64,000 nucleotides of DNA, from positions 1 through 64,000 of the forward strand of contig JAYKXP010000026.1 of NCBI GenBank assembly GCA_037176845.1. The letters are read 5' to 3'. This DNA is from Paramarasmius palmivorus. Its lineage: Eukaryota > Basidiomycota > Agaricomycetes > Agaricales > Marasmiaceae. Below the pieces are notes generated by a model. It ran no database searches, was not told where the DNA came from, and was given only the letters and a program-made list of their open reading frames with translations. Below are positions 1-11,379 of this stretch, in pieces; the stretch's first letter is position 1; every line of letters starts with the position of its first letter. A program made the translations under genes and the position numbers.

Positions 1-870
1 AACTATCGCGTTTCTGGAGATGAGGAAAGTGGCTAGTTCTTATTGGCATATCAGGAAACAACTAACAACCCTCTGACTACAAGGTTAACGGGGATTCCAT
101 GCACTGTATAGCTGAGATGATGGCGTCAGTCAACAATTGAGGGCCATGCAGCTGCCTTTGCAGAGTTGAAGCTTGACGGACATCAGAAGCTACCAAATCT
201 TCACATTCGCAGTGCGCACTGCAACTGGTGCCAAGGTACGCCCTTACTCGTTTATCCGGAAAACATTCACTGAGGTGCACCATGTACTGCTTCACATCGT
301 CGAGATAGATCACACATGCTCCCGTCCTCCGTTTGCAAAGAAGGCTGTCGACGTCTATTTCCCTCGAAGCTACCAATGGATCTTCCCTGTTGCAACATGC
401 AGGTTCTCGCAAGACAAACACGGGAATCGTGTGTGTAATCTTTGCGTGTGTGAGAGACGTCGCAAGTGATGGGTGTGATTTCATCCTCGCTTTACGCACC
501 ATCACGAATCACCGGAGCTTGCGTCTACATGAACCGGCATATCAGGAGAGGACCATCTTTCGTTTCACCGGGACAGAGCACGAGGCACACAACGGTCATT
601 CATTGGTGTACAACAAGAAGGGGACAGGTGTCTCAGCGTGAATGTGGCCGAAGAAACGATCGTCCATACATTCTGAACACGCTGAACGATACTGTATCTC
701 GCGCTTCATGATGGCTAGTCGGCCAATTTGCCGGGGCTGATGACTTATACTCAAGCAATATAAACAACTGTCCTGAGTGGTCAGTATTCAGAGGGCCGCC
801 AAGATTGCACGCCAATTCTCCGAGGGTAGTACTTATATGTTAGGGTTTCTTTGACTGACCATGCTGTGCC
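1..870. other. No recognisable gene; possible reverse-transcriptase-like scrap on minus strand
   Basis: No supported gene. A 142-codon minus-strand frame (77-505) contains the string IYLDDV followed by a histidine-leucine pair, which faintly resembles the YxDD region of Ty3/gypsy reverse transcriptases. The rest of the frame shows no convincing match and there is no second motif. Plus-strand frames over the same bases are equally open. I regard it as decayed or chance. Confidence 0.2.
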
Positions 871-874
871 GGTT

Positions 875-3720
875 ATAGGGTATTCTACGAACAGTGCAAG
901 TCATCGTGTCCTTCAAGTCTGCTCCGTAGCACCCGGTGGACTCTCCCCCATTTGCTCCGTACTTCGGTATTCTCCCTCGCAAAGGCGAACTCAATCATTG
1001 GAGTCTCTTGAGCTGCACGGCCTGTAGACAGCAGTTGGCCGCAAGGCAACTGTTGGAGATGGTGCTAAGGAGCAAAAAGTAAGTGCTTTGCCTCTTGTGT
1101 TGGTTTGGCTGATATCTCTCCTTGCTGATGATTACCTTAAGCTCCTATTGCAGCGAGGCAGGCGAAGCGAGGAGCTGGTGGGTGTTGACATTGTCCGACT
1201 CCACGATATGACAATGGCGGTTTTTTTTGAGTTGTTTTGAGGTGTGTCTAGTCTAAGGGGCTCTTACCGTTCCCAACCTAAAGGTCATTTTTGCTTGCTT
1301 CGCAGAGACTGTGTCAGGACTGAGAGAAGATCGAAGATCGTCGTTTCTTTACGCGAAAGAAAGTTAGAAGGAAAAGAAAATGTTAAAGAAGAAACGTTTG
1401 GCTATAATACCTCCGGATTATGTCGCAACTTCTTGCAACACATCCTCGCGGACCAAACCCCTCACAAAGGTGTTGGTCCCGAGTTTGCTTCACACACTTC
1501 GTCAACGATGAGATAGGGTCCCTTGTGCTTGAATTGTCGAGAGGGTGTGGACATTTTATGTCGCAGAACATGATACGCCGGCGCCATTCCTTCCTTTTGG
1601 AGGCACTCAAGGGAGAACAAGCCGGAGCAGGGACCGCTCAGAACTCGATGCTTGAGATGAACCTTATGCACGCCCCTCAAGTTGTAGATGCATCCTTGGT
1701 AAACGAGATGTTCACCACTATGAGCGCCCCCGCATAGCAAATCTGTGTGAGCATGCAGGTTTACTACAGGCGTGTAAGCATCTTGTTCTCAATCCATGCA
1801 TATCGACGAGCTCTCAAGCGTGGCACAGGCACTCGAGCCACTTGAAGACTCGCCGATAGTTAAACGAGGCATCGTCCCATGCCACCACTCTTCCTCCAGA
1901 TGTAAGCTCTGATTGCCAACCATACTTGAAGTTCATGTGTCTCACTTTCGCTTCTTCCAGTGGCTTCATCAACTACTTCTCACGCTTGACCAAGGAGCGA
2001 CTATGGCTTTGCTTGCAAGAGATGCTTCAGGGTGTACATGCGCCAGAATCATTCAGGTTGTTGTTCAAGATCGTCCACCACGTAATTCTGACATCACTGG
2101 GTCCCGTGTCCTTGACTTGAGATGCTCTGAGAGCGCGGCAAACCCCGACCCCAGCCCGTACATGTCATATGCTCGCAAAGCTTTTTCGATCTTGCATTTC
2201 TAGCTACATTGTTTTGAAGGATCTCTACTATTAACCTTGGCTCCATTGTTAATCTCAGTACCGACCCTGAGGTGCACTTCAAGTACATCCAAGCGGCCAC
2301 GCGTACAGGCCAAATCAGGGAAGTCGAGCGTATCTGTCGCGAGAGTAACTACTACAACCCCGAGAAAGTCAAGAACTTCCTCAAGGAGGCAAGGCTCTCT
2401 GATCAGCTGCCGCTCATCATCGTCTGTGATCGTTTCGACTTTGTCCATGATCTCGTCCTCTACCTATATCAAAACAATTTGATCAACTTCATCGAGGTTT
2501 ACGTGCAGCGCGTGAACTCGGTGCGCACGCCTCAAGTTGTCGGTGGCCTCTTGGACGTGGACTGTGACGAGTCTACCATCAAGAGTCTGCTTGCATCCGT
2601 CCCAGGCAATTTCCCCATCGATGAGTTGGCCGAAGAGGTCGAGCAACGCAACAGGCTTAAACTCATCCTTCCATGGCTTGAGGCTTGTGTCCAGGCTGGT
2701 AGCCAGGATACTGCCATTTACAACGCTATCGCCAAGATTTACATTGATAGCAACAACCCTGAATCGTTCCTGAAGGAGAACAATGTCAGTGATTTCCCGG
2801 TTTCGATGCTATACAGTTTCTCATATGAATTCTCTTCTTACAGTTGTACGAGCCTTTGGTTGTTGGAAAGCTCTGCGCTGCCCGCAACCCATCATTGGCG
2901 TTCATTGCATATGCAAAGGGATTCTGCGATGAGGAGTTGATCACATTGACCAAAGAAAACTCGATGTTCAAACAGCAAGCCAGGTACCTTGTGAAGCGAA
3001 GGCAACCCGAGCTTCGGGCTCGAGTCCTGGTGCCGGACAACATGTACCGCAGACAGCTCATAGATCAGGTACCCGTCGTCTGTTCCTCAAAATATCTAGT
3101 ACTCATATCACTGTTAGTTGGTGGCCCCTGCGCTCGTGGAATGTACAGATACCGATAACGTATCTGTAACCATCAAGGCGCTCCTCACCACCAACCTCCT
3201 CATCGAGCCTTCTCCGTTCAGTGACAACAAGAACCTCCAGAATTTGCTTCTCCTCACTGCCATTCCGGCGGACAAAGGGAAAGTCGAAGGTTATATCAAC
3301 AAGCTCCAGAACTACGATACTGGTGAAATCGCCAGGATCGCTATTGAGCATGGCCTGTAAGAGGGAGCCCTCACGATCCACAAGAAGTATGAACAGCATG
3401 CTGAGGCCATCAATGTCCTTGTTGAGCACATCGTCTCGATTGATAGTGGTCTTGATTATGCAAATGAAGTGAATCGGAGGTGTGGAGTCGCGAAAGCACA
3501 GCTGGATGGTCTTCGTATTAAGGATACGATAGGTACGCGTACTAGCCATTTCAGCAGTTCCAAATTTCCCTGACCCTAATCTTTTCAGATTCGTATATTA
3601 AAGCCGAGGGCTCCTTCAGTTTCACAGAGGTTATCGCGATTTCGAGTCGTGCTGGAAAGTACAACGACCTTGTTCGCTTCCCGTAGATGGCTCGTAAATC
3701 TCTCCGCAAGGACTCCAAAG
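875..3720 (+). pseudogene. Clathrin heavy chain pseudogene (middle part, frameshifts and stops)
   Basis: Clathrin heavy chain forms the legs of the triskelion that coats endocytic and trans-Golgi vesicles. Translated pieces match its mid-region in order, from a GILRT...YFGIL segment near 880-990, through EMNLMHAPQV near 1660, to a long clean stretch at 2260-2790 containing [19 protein letters not shown] and [17 protein letters not shown]. Several introns are still visible (1079-1153, about 2787-2846, and one ending near 3590). The frame is broken repeatedly before 2260. A stop replaces the codon after EHGL at 3358, and another lies in the FLQMARK region near 3687. Roughly residues 480-1300 of a usual 1,680-residue protein are represented. 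The N-terminal propeller and the C-terminal legs are absent. The more conserved 2260-2790 segment may have been captured later or decayed more slowly. Identity is sure; non-function is very likely. Confidence 0.9.
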
Positions 3721-3732
3721 CATTTATGACGC

Positions 3733-4205
3733 ATTCCTGAAGGAGAACAATGTTAGTGTTTTCCCTGTTTCGATGCTATACAGTTTCTCATTTGAATCCT
3801 CTCCTCATAGCTTTACGACCCTTTAGTTGTTGGAAAGCTCTGCGCTGCCCGCAACCCATCATTGGCGTTCATTGCATATGCAAAGGGATTCTGCGATGAG
3901 GAGTCGATTGCAATGACAAAAGGGAATTCAATGTTCCAAGCCAGTTACCTTGTGAACAGGTACCCGTCCTCTCTCCCTCAAAACGTCTAGTACTCATATC
4001 ACTGTTAGTTGGTGGCCAATGCGCTCGTGGAATGTACAGATACCGATGCCATATTTGTAACCGTCAAGGCGTTCCTCACCGCCGACCTCATCGAGCTTAT
4101 CGAGCTTCTTGAGAAGATTGTCATCGAGCCTTCTCCGTTCAGTGACAAAGAGAATCTCCAGAATTTGATTCTCCTCGCTGCCATCCGGGCGGACAGAAGG
4201 AAGGC
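3733..4205 (+). repeat. Tandem partial duplication of the clathrin pseudogene
   Basis: This stretch repeats, with small differences, the clathrin segment at about 2767-3270, including intron remnants and flanks. The two copies have lost different pieces. The upstream copy lacks about 30 bases encoding [10 protein letters not shown], which this copy retains. This copy lacks about 75 bases just before the AGGTACCCGTC intron start. The duplication therefore happened before the two deletions. The frame closes at the stop near 4231. Confidence 0.85.
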
Positions 4206-4235
4206 CGCCTACTCATATCCCTTCTGTCATTAGGC

Positions 4236-4962
4236 TCGAAGCTGTCGGAAAGATTTCGGGCTCCCCAAAATGTTCCTGGATCCCAAAGTACCCTTCTTAG
4301 GTCTGGGTACATCCCATTACTCCGGTTGGGGAGTGAGCTCGGCATAAGCTCGCAGTGCCCTCTTCGTCTTTGCATTATGTACGTTACCACAAGCATTCCT
4401 GAAAATATGGCTAACCATACGACAGCTTCTTGCAGATCTTGTTTGCTCCAGCTCGTGTTTCGACCGCGCCACGACGATCATACTCCAGCCCGTGCTTGTG
4501 TATACGGTTACCGCTTCTTTGTCTTTGTCTACCTTGTGCTTTATACGATTACATCTTCTGGTTGTTGCTCTGATGCTCATGCCCTGATCACTGCACTATT
4601 ATCTTCTAGTTTGTGCTTTTATCCCGTAGGTAACAAATCAGGCGCTTAATTTGTGTAGCACATGACATGCGTGTCACCTGTTCTAATTCGGAACGAGTGG
4701 GAAAACTCCGGGTTAACATCTCTTTCCGAGTCTCCCGAGTCACCTACTCTGTCTTGTCGATGTTCACTCTCTCCGATATTCCCTCACCGATTTCCATCCG
4801 AAAGCAGCACGTTGTTGGATTTCTGGTCGATACTCGCTAGAATTGATGCTCAGGTGTGTTCACAGCCCTTTATCTGGAAAGTTGGGGCTGATTTTTGGTC
4901 TAGACGTAGAGCAGGTGTTCTGCTTTTAAAGAAAAGCATGCAGCAGCTCCAGCTCTTGAACC
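4236..4962. other. Gap between clathrin relic and KDZ gene
   Basis: I see no gene here. Short frames on both strands lack family similarity. The last 200 bases presumably hold the promoter and 5' leader of the KDZ gene, whose start codon is at 4963. Confidence 0.4.
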
Positions 4963-7900
4963 ATGGGCGGTCGTAAACGCAGTCGTAAACGCAGCCAACG
5001 ATCGTCTCCTATACGCACATTTACCCCACAAGACTTCGACGACTCTGATGACTCCGACCATGACACCAAACGTTCAAAACCTACGGCATTCATTTCTAGT
5101 TTTTCAAATGATCGTCGTCGAGTTGTTGTCGAGCCTGTCAGCTTGCCTATTGATTCTCCGGTCAAGAAGACTAATACTCCTGTCGCGTCGTCGTCGTCTA
5201 AACCTATCTCCTCAGACGGCTTTGATGCCTTTGCCTCTTTCTCGGCAGATCTATTAGCGGAGCAACCGCAGGGTGTAAGCACGACAAAGGGCAAAGAGAA
5301 AGAAAAACGAAAAGTGAAAAAGGTGATTCACCATTCTATATGTAATGACCCATGCTTACTTGAATTCTAGGATACTGTGATGAAAGAATGGATGCCTTAT
5401 CGAAACGAGTACTTGGAGGCGTTCATGTCAAGAGAGGGTCGCGGCGACAACTCCCGAGAGCTCTGTCTTTCATGCAACCAAGCTGGTCGTGCTCCGCTAT
5501 ACCGATGTCGGGATTGTTGCTCAATGCAGCTGGTTTGCCGGGAGTGTATCGTCGAGCAACACAGGAGAAAGCCCCTGGACGTTATTGAGGTACATTTTTC
5601 TCTTTGCTACTCGTTTCCTTTGCAATGGCTAATCTTGGTTGTCTAGATGTGGAATGGCAAGTTCTTTAGACGAGCTTCTTTGCACACCCTTGGGCTTAGC
5701 ATCCAGCTTGGCCATATCGATGGTTCACAGTGCCAAGGTCCGCGGCCTGCGCCGGCCAATTTCACTGTTATTCATACGAATGGGTTTCACCGTGTTGCTG
5801 TCAACTACTGCAGCTGTTACAGATCCCTAGATCAATCTCACCCACGCCAGCAGTTACTCAGATATGAGTGGTATCCAGCGACACATTCTGCACCACAAAC
5901 CTGCTTCACCTTCAGACTTCTGGAGAACTTCCACGCTATGACACTTCTCGGGAAGATATCCGCGTATGACTATTATCGAGCGCTGGAAAAACTTACAGAC
6001 GATTGCGGGAGGTTTCAGTTCAAGGTATGTGATTCTGTTAATCGTTCTTTTGCAATGTGTAATGTCAATACCATAGAATCGTTACCGTTCTTTCCGAAGG
6101 GCAGCAAGGCAGTACCGCCACCTCAAGATGCTGAAGCGAGGAGGAAAGGGTAACGATAAAAAAACTGACGTGTCCAAGACACAAGCTGGAGAGTTAGCTC
6201 TCTTATGTCCAGCATGTCCCCAAGTTGGCGTCAATTTGCCGGTGACCTGGGAAGACGTTAGCGAGGACAAGAAGTAAGTAACACAACTTTCCCAAGTGTC
6301 TTTCATTTATTTCAGGATAGGTTTCTTTATACGATGTTCCTGGCTGTTGACGCCTGCTTTCGTCTGAAACGAAAGCTTGTGTCAAGCGAAGACGATGATC
6401 CAGGTTTGGGGACAGGATGGGCATACATGGTCGAGGACGAACCGTATCGTTCGTATCTCAAGGACAGAACTAGCGAGGCTGAGGTGAGGTTTGTAAACTT
6501 CTGACCAAAGACATGCATACTCACAGGCTCTGCAATAGATGTCTAGCTGCTCAGGGCTGGCCGCTCTGGATCACGCAAATTCAAGAAATGCAAGGGGCAA
6601 TTATGCTTCGTCTGGCGTTGCGCTCGGCTGCTGTGCTCGGCACGAAATGATACAGCCAAACGGCGTCGGAGACTTACAAAAAGGCGAAAGGTACATAGTT
6701 ATCTTTCACTGTATTTCATTCTAATGAATTTACAGGTACTGCAACGTCGACTGGGTTGTAGCCTCGCTCCTCCGATATCATAGTCACAAGCTCAAGATCT
6801 GCTTGTCTTACGATATCTGTTGTCAGTACTGCCGCAAGTTCATCGACCGTATTGGTGCCTTACCGCTTCATGTCCGGCCTGCAGCAATCCATCGCTTCCT
6901 CTTTGTGATACCCAAACTCCACATTTACGGACACAAGCTATCCTGCCAGCTTGCATACTCCCTAAATTTGACACCAGGAGTTGGTAGGACCGACGGAGAG
7001 GGCATCGAGAGAAACTGGGCAGGACAAGGTCCGATAGCTACAAGTACGACAGAAATGGGACCGGGCTCCAGGCATGACACCTTAGACGATCATTGGGCAA
7101 ATTGGAATTGGAGGAAGATTCTAGGCCTTGGTTTGTGTTCTGCCTTTTCGTTTTATGCTCACACTAAACTCATACTAGGTTCACTGTTAACGAGGAGATG
7201 GAAACTCACCAAAACCTGGCTGGCTAAGCAACAGCATGCTTTCGACATCCTTAACCGAAACCAGGCTTCACAAGTGCCTGTCTGGAAAAAGATGGTCGAG
7301 GATTTTGAAGCAGACAGTTCCAAACCGAATCCGTATGCACCGCCCACATCCACTATCACCATACAGACGGTACGGGAGGAGCTCGCAAGAGAGTATGAAA
7401 GCAGACTCAAGACGTCTGGAAGTCCCGATCAAGACCTGGCTCCAAGCGGACCTGGGGAATTCATTCTTCTAGCTCTTGAGATGGAGGAACGGCAGTATGT
7501 GGTTAGCTCAAGTATTTGCTTGTGTTCTCACCACTTCAATAGACGGCAACTCCGAGAAGACGCACGAGTGAAGCTTTCGCGTCCAACATCAAGGCAAGCG
7601 GCTAACCTTCTCGATAAACGGGTCAAGCTCCGACGGCTTCTTGGTGCCTTCGAGAGGAAGCAGAACCGATTCATGCCCATCGTCTCCTCACTCCGAGTCT
7701 CTGCCACCGAAAATCCTGTCCAGCCCGAAAACGTACCGCTCTATCTCCCCTCTCAGCTCTCCGAAGCCCAAGTGAAGTCATGTCCAGGCCCAGATCTATC
7801 AGTCATAGAAGCCCGGCTCCGAAATGCACAGTGTTCCGAAAGCCTCGACGAAATGAGAAACCAGCTTCTCATCAAATGGCGCTTACGGACATACAAAGGT

Positions 7901-8845
7901 CTACATGCTCGACACCAGGAAAAGCTACGACGCTCCAATACGCTTCTCAATCTCAACGAGTCAAAGATCCGGCTTCACTCTCAGAGGTACCTGGATGCAT
8001 GGTCTGCGCTTCGTGTATTGTCTTCGCGGACAGGCACGACTTTGAGCTGGAGAGAGCTCAAACGATCAGATATACGGTGCATGGAGGATCCTGAGGATGG
8101 GGCAGTAGGTAATCCAAGGAAGACGCGAACCATGCAGACAACAGCAGAACGAGCTGAGGTGGTTACGGGGTCTGGGGATCAGCTTGGGGATCGTGATCTC
8201 AGTATCGACGATGACTTTGAGCAAGGGACAGATGAAGACGAGACACCTGCTGAAGCCTTGAAGCGATGGCAGCAGAGGCGTGACAAGATCGTCAAGCAAA
8301 CAGGTGAAGGCAAGCGGGTAGTATCATGGATATGGGTAGCAGGAGATGGGGGCGGGTATGCCTCTGATGATGTCTTGCACAACAGTACGTTCCCACTTGT
8401 CTCTGGTGTCCTGCCTCTCTCACATATTTGACCAGGCCTTCGCATTGAATGGGCCAAGACATATGCTCGACTTAACCGATGGAAAGAGGAATCGTTTCTT
8501 CTTATCGAAGAGATGCGTCGAGTCCTCGAAGCATTCAATTGGACGGCATCTGTCTGGCAAGGGCGTGCAGTCACCGGCAATGAGGCCAAAGATGCATACG
8601 CTCTTCGTCAAGCCGATGTTTATACCTCTCTGGGACAGAAATTCTCCAGCATGTGGCAGAAAGTAGTTCAAGGAGGCGAGGTAGAAGACGAAGAAGACGA
8701 CGACTACGAAGAAGAGCCACCAGTTCCCAGCATGTATCAGGATGAGGATGAGGTGAACGAAGATGAAGGGGGTGATCCTGAGGAGGCACCTCATACTGAG
8801 GATGAGATGTTGGACGTTGATGATGGCGATTTCGATGAAGAGTAA
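4963..8845 (+). CDS. KDZ (Kyakuja-Dileera-Zisupton) transposase with CxC2 cysteine cluster
   Basis: This is a DDE-type DNA transposase of the KDZ superfamily, common in Agaricomycetes. I join ten exons: 4963-5322, 5371-5589, 5647-6024, 6077-6273, 6321-6483, 6539-6690, 6736-7130, 7179-7494, 7543-8384 and 8436-8845. All introns are GT-AG. The total is 3,432 bases, an uninterrupted 1,143-residue protein. The N-terminus is basic and Ser-rich. The CxC2 cluster shows C152-x2-C155, C166-x2-C169, C176-x2-C179 and H184, followed by an LGHIDG segment typical of the family. Candidate catalytic acids are D395 in FLAVDACFRL, D516 in SYDICCQY and E578 or E581 in GRTDGEGIERNW. The C-terminus ends in an acidic tail. 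The unbroken frame across ten exons suggests recent activity, but I found no clear terminal inverted repeats around it. Exact catalytic residue assignment is by family pattern. Confidence 0.9.
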
Positions 8846-9160
8846 TTGACTGACAGTTATGCGTTTTTAGAATAAACTTTGGTTTTTGAATAGACAGTGT
8901 GTTTTTGTATAGACGGAGTGTTCTTTTACATTACTCATAGTATCAGTCTTGTACAATAGTCTTGAACGATTATAAATGAACATTGTTGCAGCTTTTCTAT
9001 TAAGCAATTTGTTTTATATTAACGATGTTTGTTTTTAAAAACACTTTGTTGACAACGGAGAGGTCCAGTATAGCTTTTTGAATTAGAGTTTACACATGAA
9101 GATTATCGGCCATTAATGTAAAAGGGGGGGTGACAATCTTCGGACTTTAATAGATTAATC
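8846..9160. other. AT-rich 3' flank of the KDZ gene
   Basis: These bases are AT-rich with runs of T and a G7 run near 9125. They probably contain the 3' UTR and the element edge. No terminal repeat matching the upstream flank was visible. Confidence 0.3.
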
Positions 9161-9169
9161 TAGCGCTCA

Positions 9170-10860
9170 CGGGTGACGAGCAACCAACGAATACCCATGG
9201 TCTTTGACAAACCAGAATACACTCCTGAAGTCAAACGGCGTCTTTACATGGCGGATCTGCTCACCATCAGATCTTCTGCCTCGACATCTTACTCGTACGC
9301 CCGTGAACTGGAACTTAGCCGACTCTTCGAGAAGAGAGCGCCAGATCGACCCTCCTGGTTCCTACCAACAAGGCAGTCACGGCTTCAGCTCGCAAACTGT
9401 ATGTCTCCGATGTCATTCGATGTGTTCGGACAGTTTTGGATCAGGTAACGTCATTGGAGAAAACAGACAGAATCAGTCCGAGTGACTGACATCGATACTT
9501 TAGTATCCAGAGTTTCCGGTCGGAAAGGCGTATCTTGCGCGCAAAATTGACGAGTCTTTGGGGAAGAAACCACGTTCGAAGGAGTGGAAGAAACTGGATG
9601 CTCGCAGAACCATCTGTGTTGCACGATTACTTGGCCAAGATCAAGACGGAGATTTTTTTTTGTACATTCAACACAGCGGACGGTCGCCACGCCAAAAAGG
9701 TCAGGAGGCACATTGTCCGATGGTTATGTACTACTGACCTTTTGGCATTCGTACAGGCTTACAAGCTGGATCTTCACATTTTCTCGCCTGTCAAGTGAGT
9801 GGTATATTGTAATTCCTGCATCTCTTGACCTAATACGTAGGATAGGGATATCAACCCTATCGAGCTCCTTGACTACAGTAATTCGAACGCATTACCAGCC
9901 TCGATGTTCTACGACGGTGAGACCGTTCAACTCGCCGCGCTGCTTTGATTCACTCCCAGCTATGATCTGCTAGCGCTTACTCCAGTATCTTATATTTGGG
10001 AACAAAACAGATTTTCATCCGTCTTATACACGTATCTTTCGGACCAGGTACTCTCCGTCCGCTAGATCTCCTCACATGTCTCTGACCCGTCTCTTAAAGG
10101 CGGCGATGGTCCAGGGTCCGGATGATACAACAGTATGTCGAGCCATTTTGGGTGTTTCTTTGGTATACCAACTCACCGTTTTAGCTACTTCACGAACTCT
10201 GGCTCGACCCAAGAACTGGCCGATTATGCAGAGGAACTTATGTCAAAGATCCATCCAACATCATCTATGACTTCTCTGACTTTCAAAACACTACCCCGCT
10301 GCATAACGAGCGTCGTTCTTTGACGCTTCAGGGACACTAGAGCTCCTTTCGAATATCTCAGTGGAGTCCTCTCTACAGGCAAATTCATTCGTGGAATTCA
10401 CTGCTCAGGCAAGGCAGCCTATGGCTGGCCTCTCAGCGACGTCAACACGAAATCGAACTTGTCGACCTTATTTGGCACGCTCTACCACAGAATTTCTGGA
10501 GAGAGTATCGCTGGGCACCCTGAAGACGGACAGAGCTGGCATTATGAATATCTCGGAATTGTTTCCGATGTCCCAGAGAGTTCCCGGGCGAGTATGACCA
10601 CAATGAAAGAGGGTGAGACGAGGTATGGCTGTATTCGATTACGTAGAAATGGTTCTCATATATGCTGAATCTGGAACCAGGTTCGCGTCAATTCAGTCAG
10701 ACGCAGAAGGCCTCGCGCGATTCGAGTTGTTTTGCAGCTTGAAGGCGAGGGACAATATCGGGTCTTTGTGGTCGTCTCAGGCGCACGGAATTTTGAGCCA
10801 CCTCAGGGACCTGAAAGACGAATGGGTTGAATTTCTCCCGACACTCGCTCGAATCTAACA
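9170..10860 (+). pseudogene. Unidentified degraded multi-exon coding sequence
   Basis: Short protein-like stretches follow one another on the plus strand in shifting frames. They include a 276-base frame from 9173, a segment with YPEFPVGKAYLARKIDES near 9505 bounded by an intron-like GTAACG...TTTAG (about 9448-9503), a segment with DINPIELLDYSNSN near 9847, another with KDPSNIIYDFSDFQNTT near 10243, and one with GESIAGHPEDGQSWHYEYLG near 10498. In-frame stops and frameshifts separate them. I do not recognise the family. The continuity of order and strand suggests one decayed gene rather than chance. It ends just before a P450 relic, but I see no sequence reason to join the two. Confidence 0.4.
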
Positions 10861-11084
10861 GCCAATTTCCTTAGGGAACCTTAAGCTCGTTGGAGCATCA
10901 GTCACACTCCACCTCGCTCGATGGAAAATCGGTTCCCTTTGGTGCCTCTGGGGAGGATGCCAAACTCAGCCGGCGGGACAAGGTAGCCGAGATTGGCATA
11001 CGTATCAAGGAAACGAAGGAGATATGTCGAAATGTTCCTCTGTCCCATCGAAACGATACTCAGACCATTCTCTAGGCTTCCAAC

Positions 11085-11379
11085 GCCGTTATATACATCC
11101 TCGTCTTCCCGGAACCCAAGAAATTCAAACCTGAACGTTGGCTTAACGGAGAATCTCGTGCTCTTGAGAAACACCTCGTCGCGTTTTCTCAAGGATCCAG
11201 AACTTGTCTTGGGATCAAGTACGTCGCTTCTCCCGTATTGTAAACGTCCCGACTCAGATCTCAATTCACTGCTTAGTCTAGCATGGTGCGAACTGTATCT
11301 TATCTTCGCCAACGTATTCAAGAAGTTGGATTTGGAGGTCTGGAACACTGTTAACCACGGTTCAGAAACCGTGCGCTAG
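11085..11379 (+). pseudogene. Cytochrome P450 C-terminal relic
   Basis: P450s are haem monooxygenases. This piece has the ERWL-type segment (PKKFKPERWLNGES, near 11115), then GSRTCLGI, which is the haem cysteine region, with an intron from about 11219 to 11277. Splicing gives CLGINLAWCELYLIFANVF. The protein stops soon after LDLEVWNT, shorter than usual for the family. The upstream I-helix and ExxR parts are not recognisable, only scraps to about 10880. The haem loop lacks the usual FxxG spacing of an intact protein (FSQGSRTCLG). It differs from the intact P450 at 61-63 kb, which has GFKFSQLEM after the cysteine loop, so it is not a recent duplicate of it. Confidence 0.75.

Noticed and set aside
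875..4231. A functional clathrin heavy chain gene
   Set aside because: Multiple frameshifts, in-frame stops, an internal duplication and missing N- and C-terminal parts exclude it.
4600..9160. Terminal inverted repeats for the KDZ element
   Set aside because: Only a 7-base match (TGTCACC near 4673 against the reverse complement of GGTGACA near 9128) was found, which is expected by chance.
11085..11379. The P450 relic as a recent duplicate of the intact P450 at 61-63 kb
   Set aside because: The residues after the haem cysteine differ in kind (GINLAWCELYL against GFKFSQLEM), so they belong to different P450 families.
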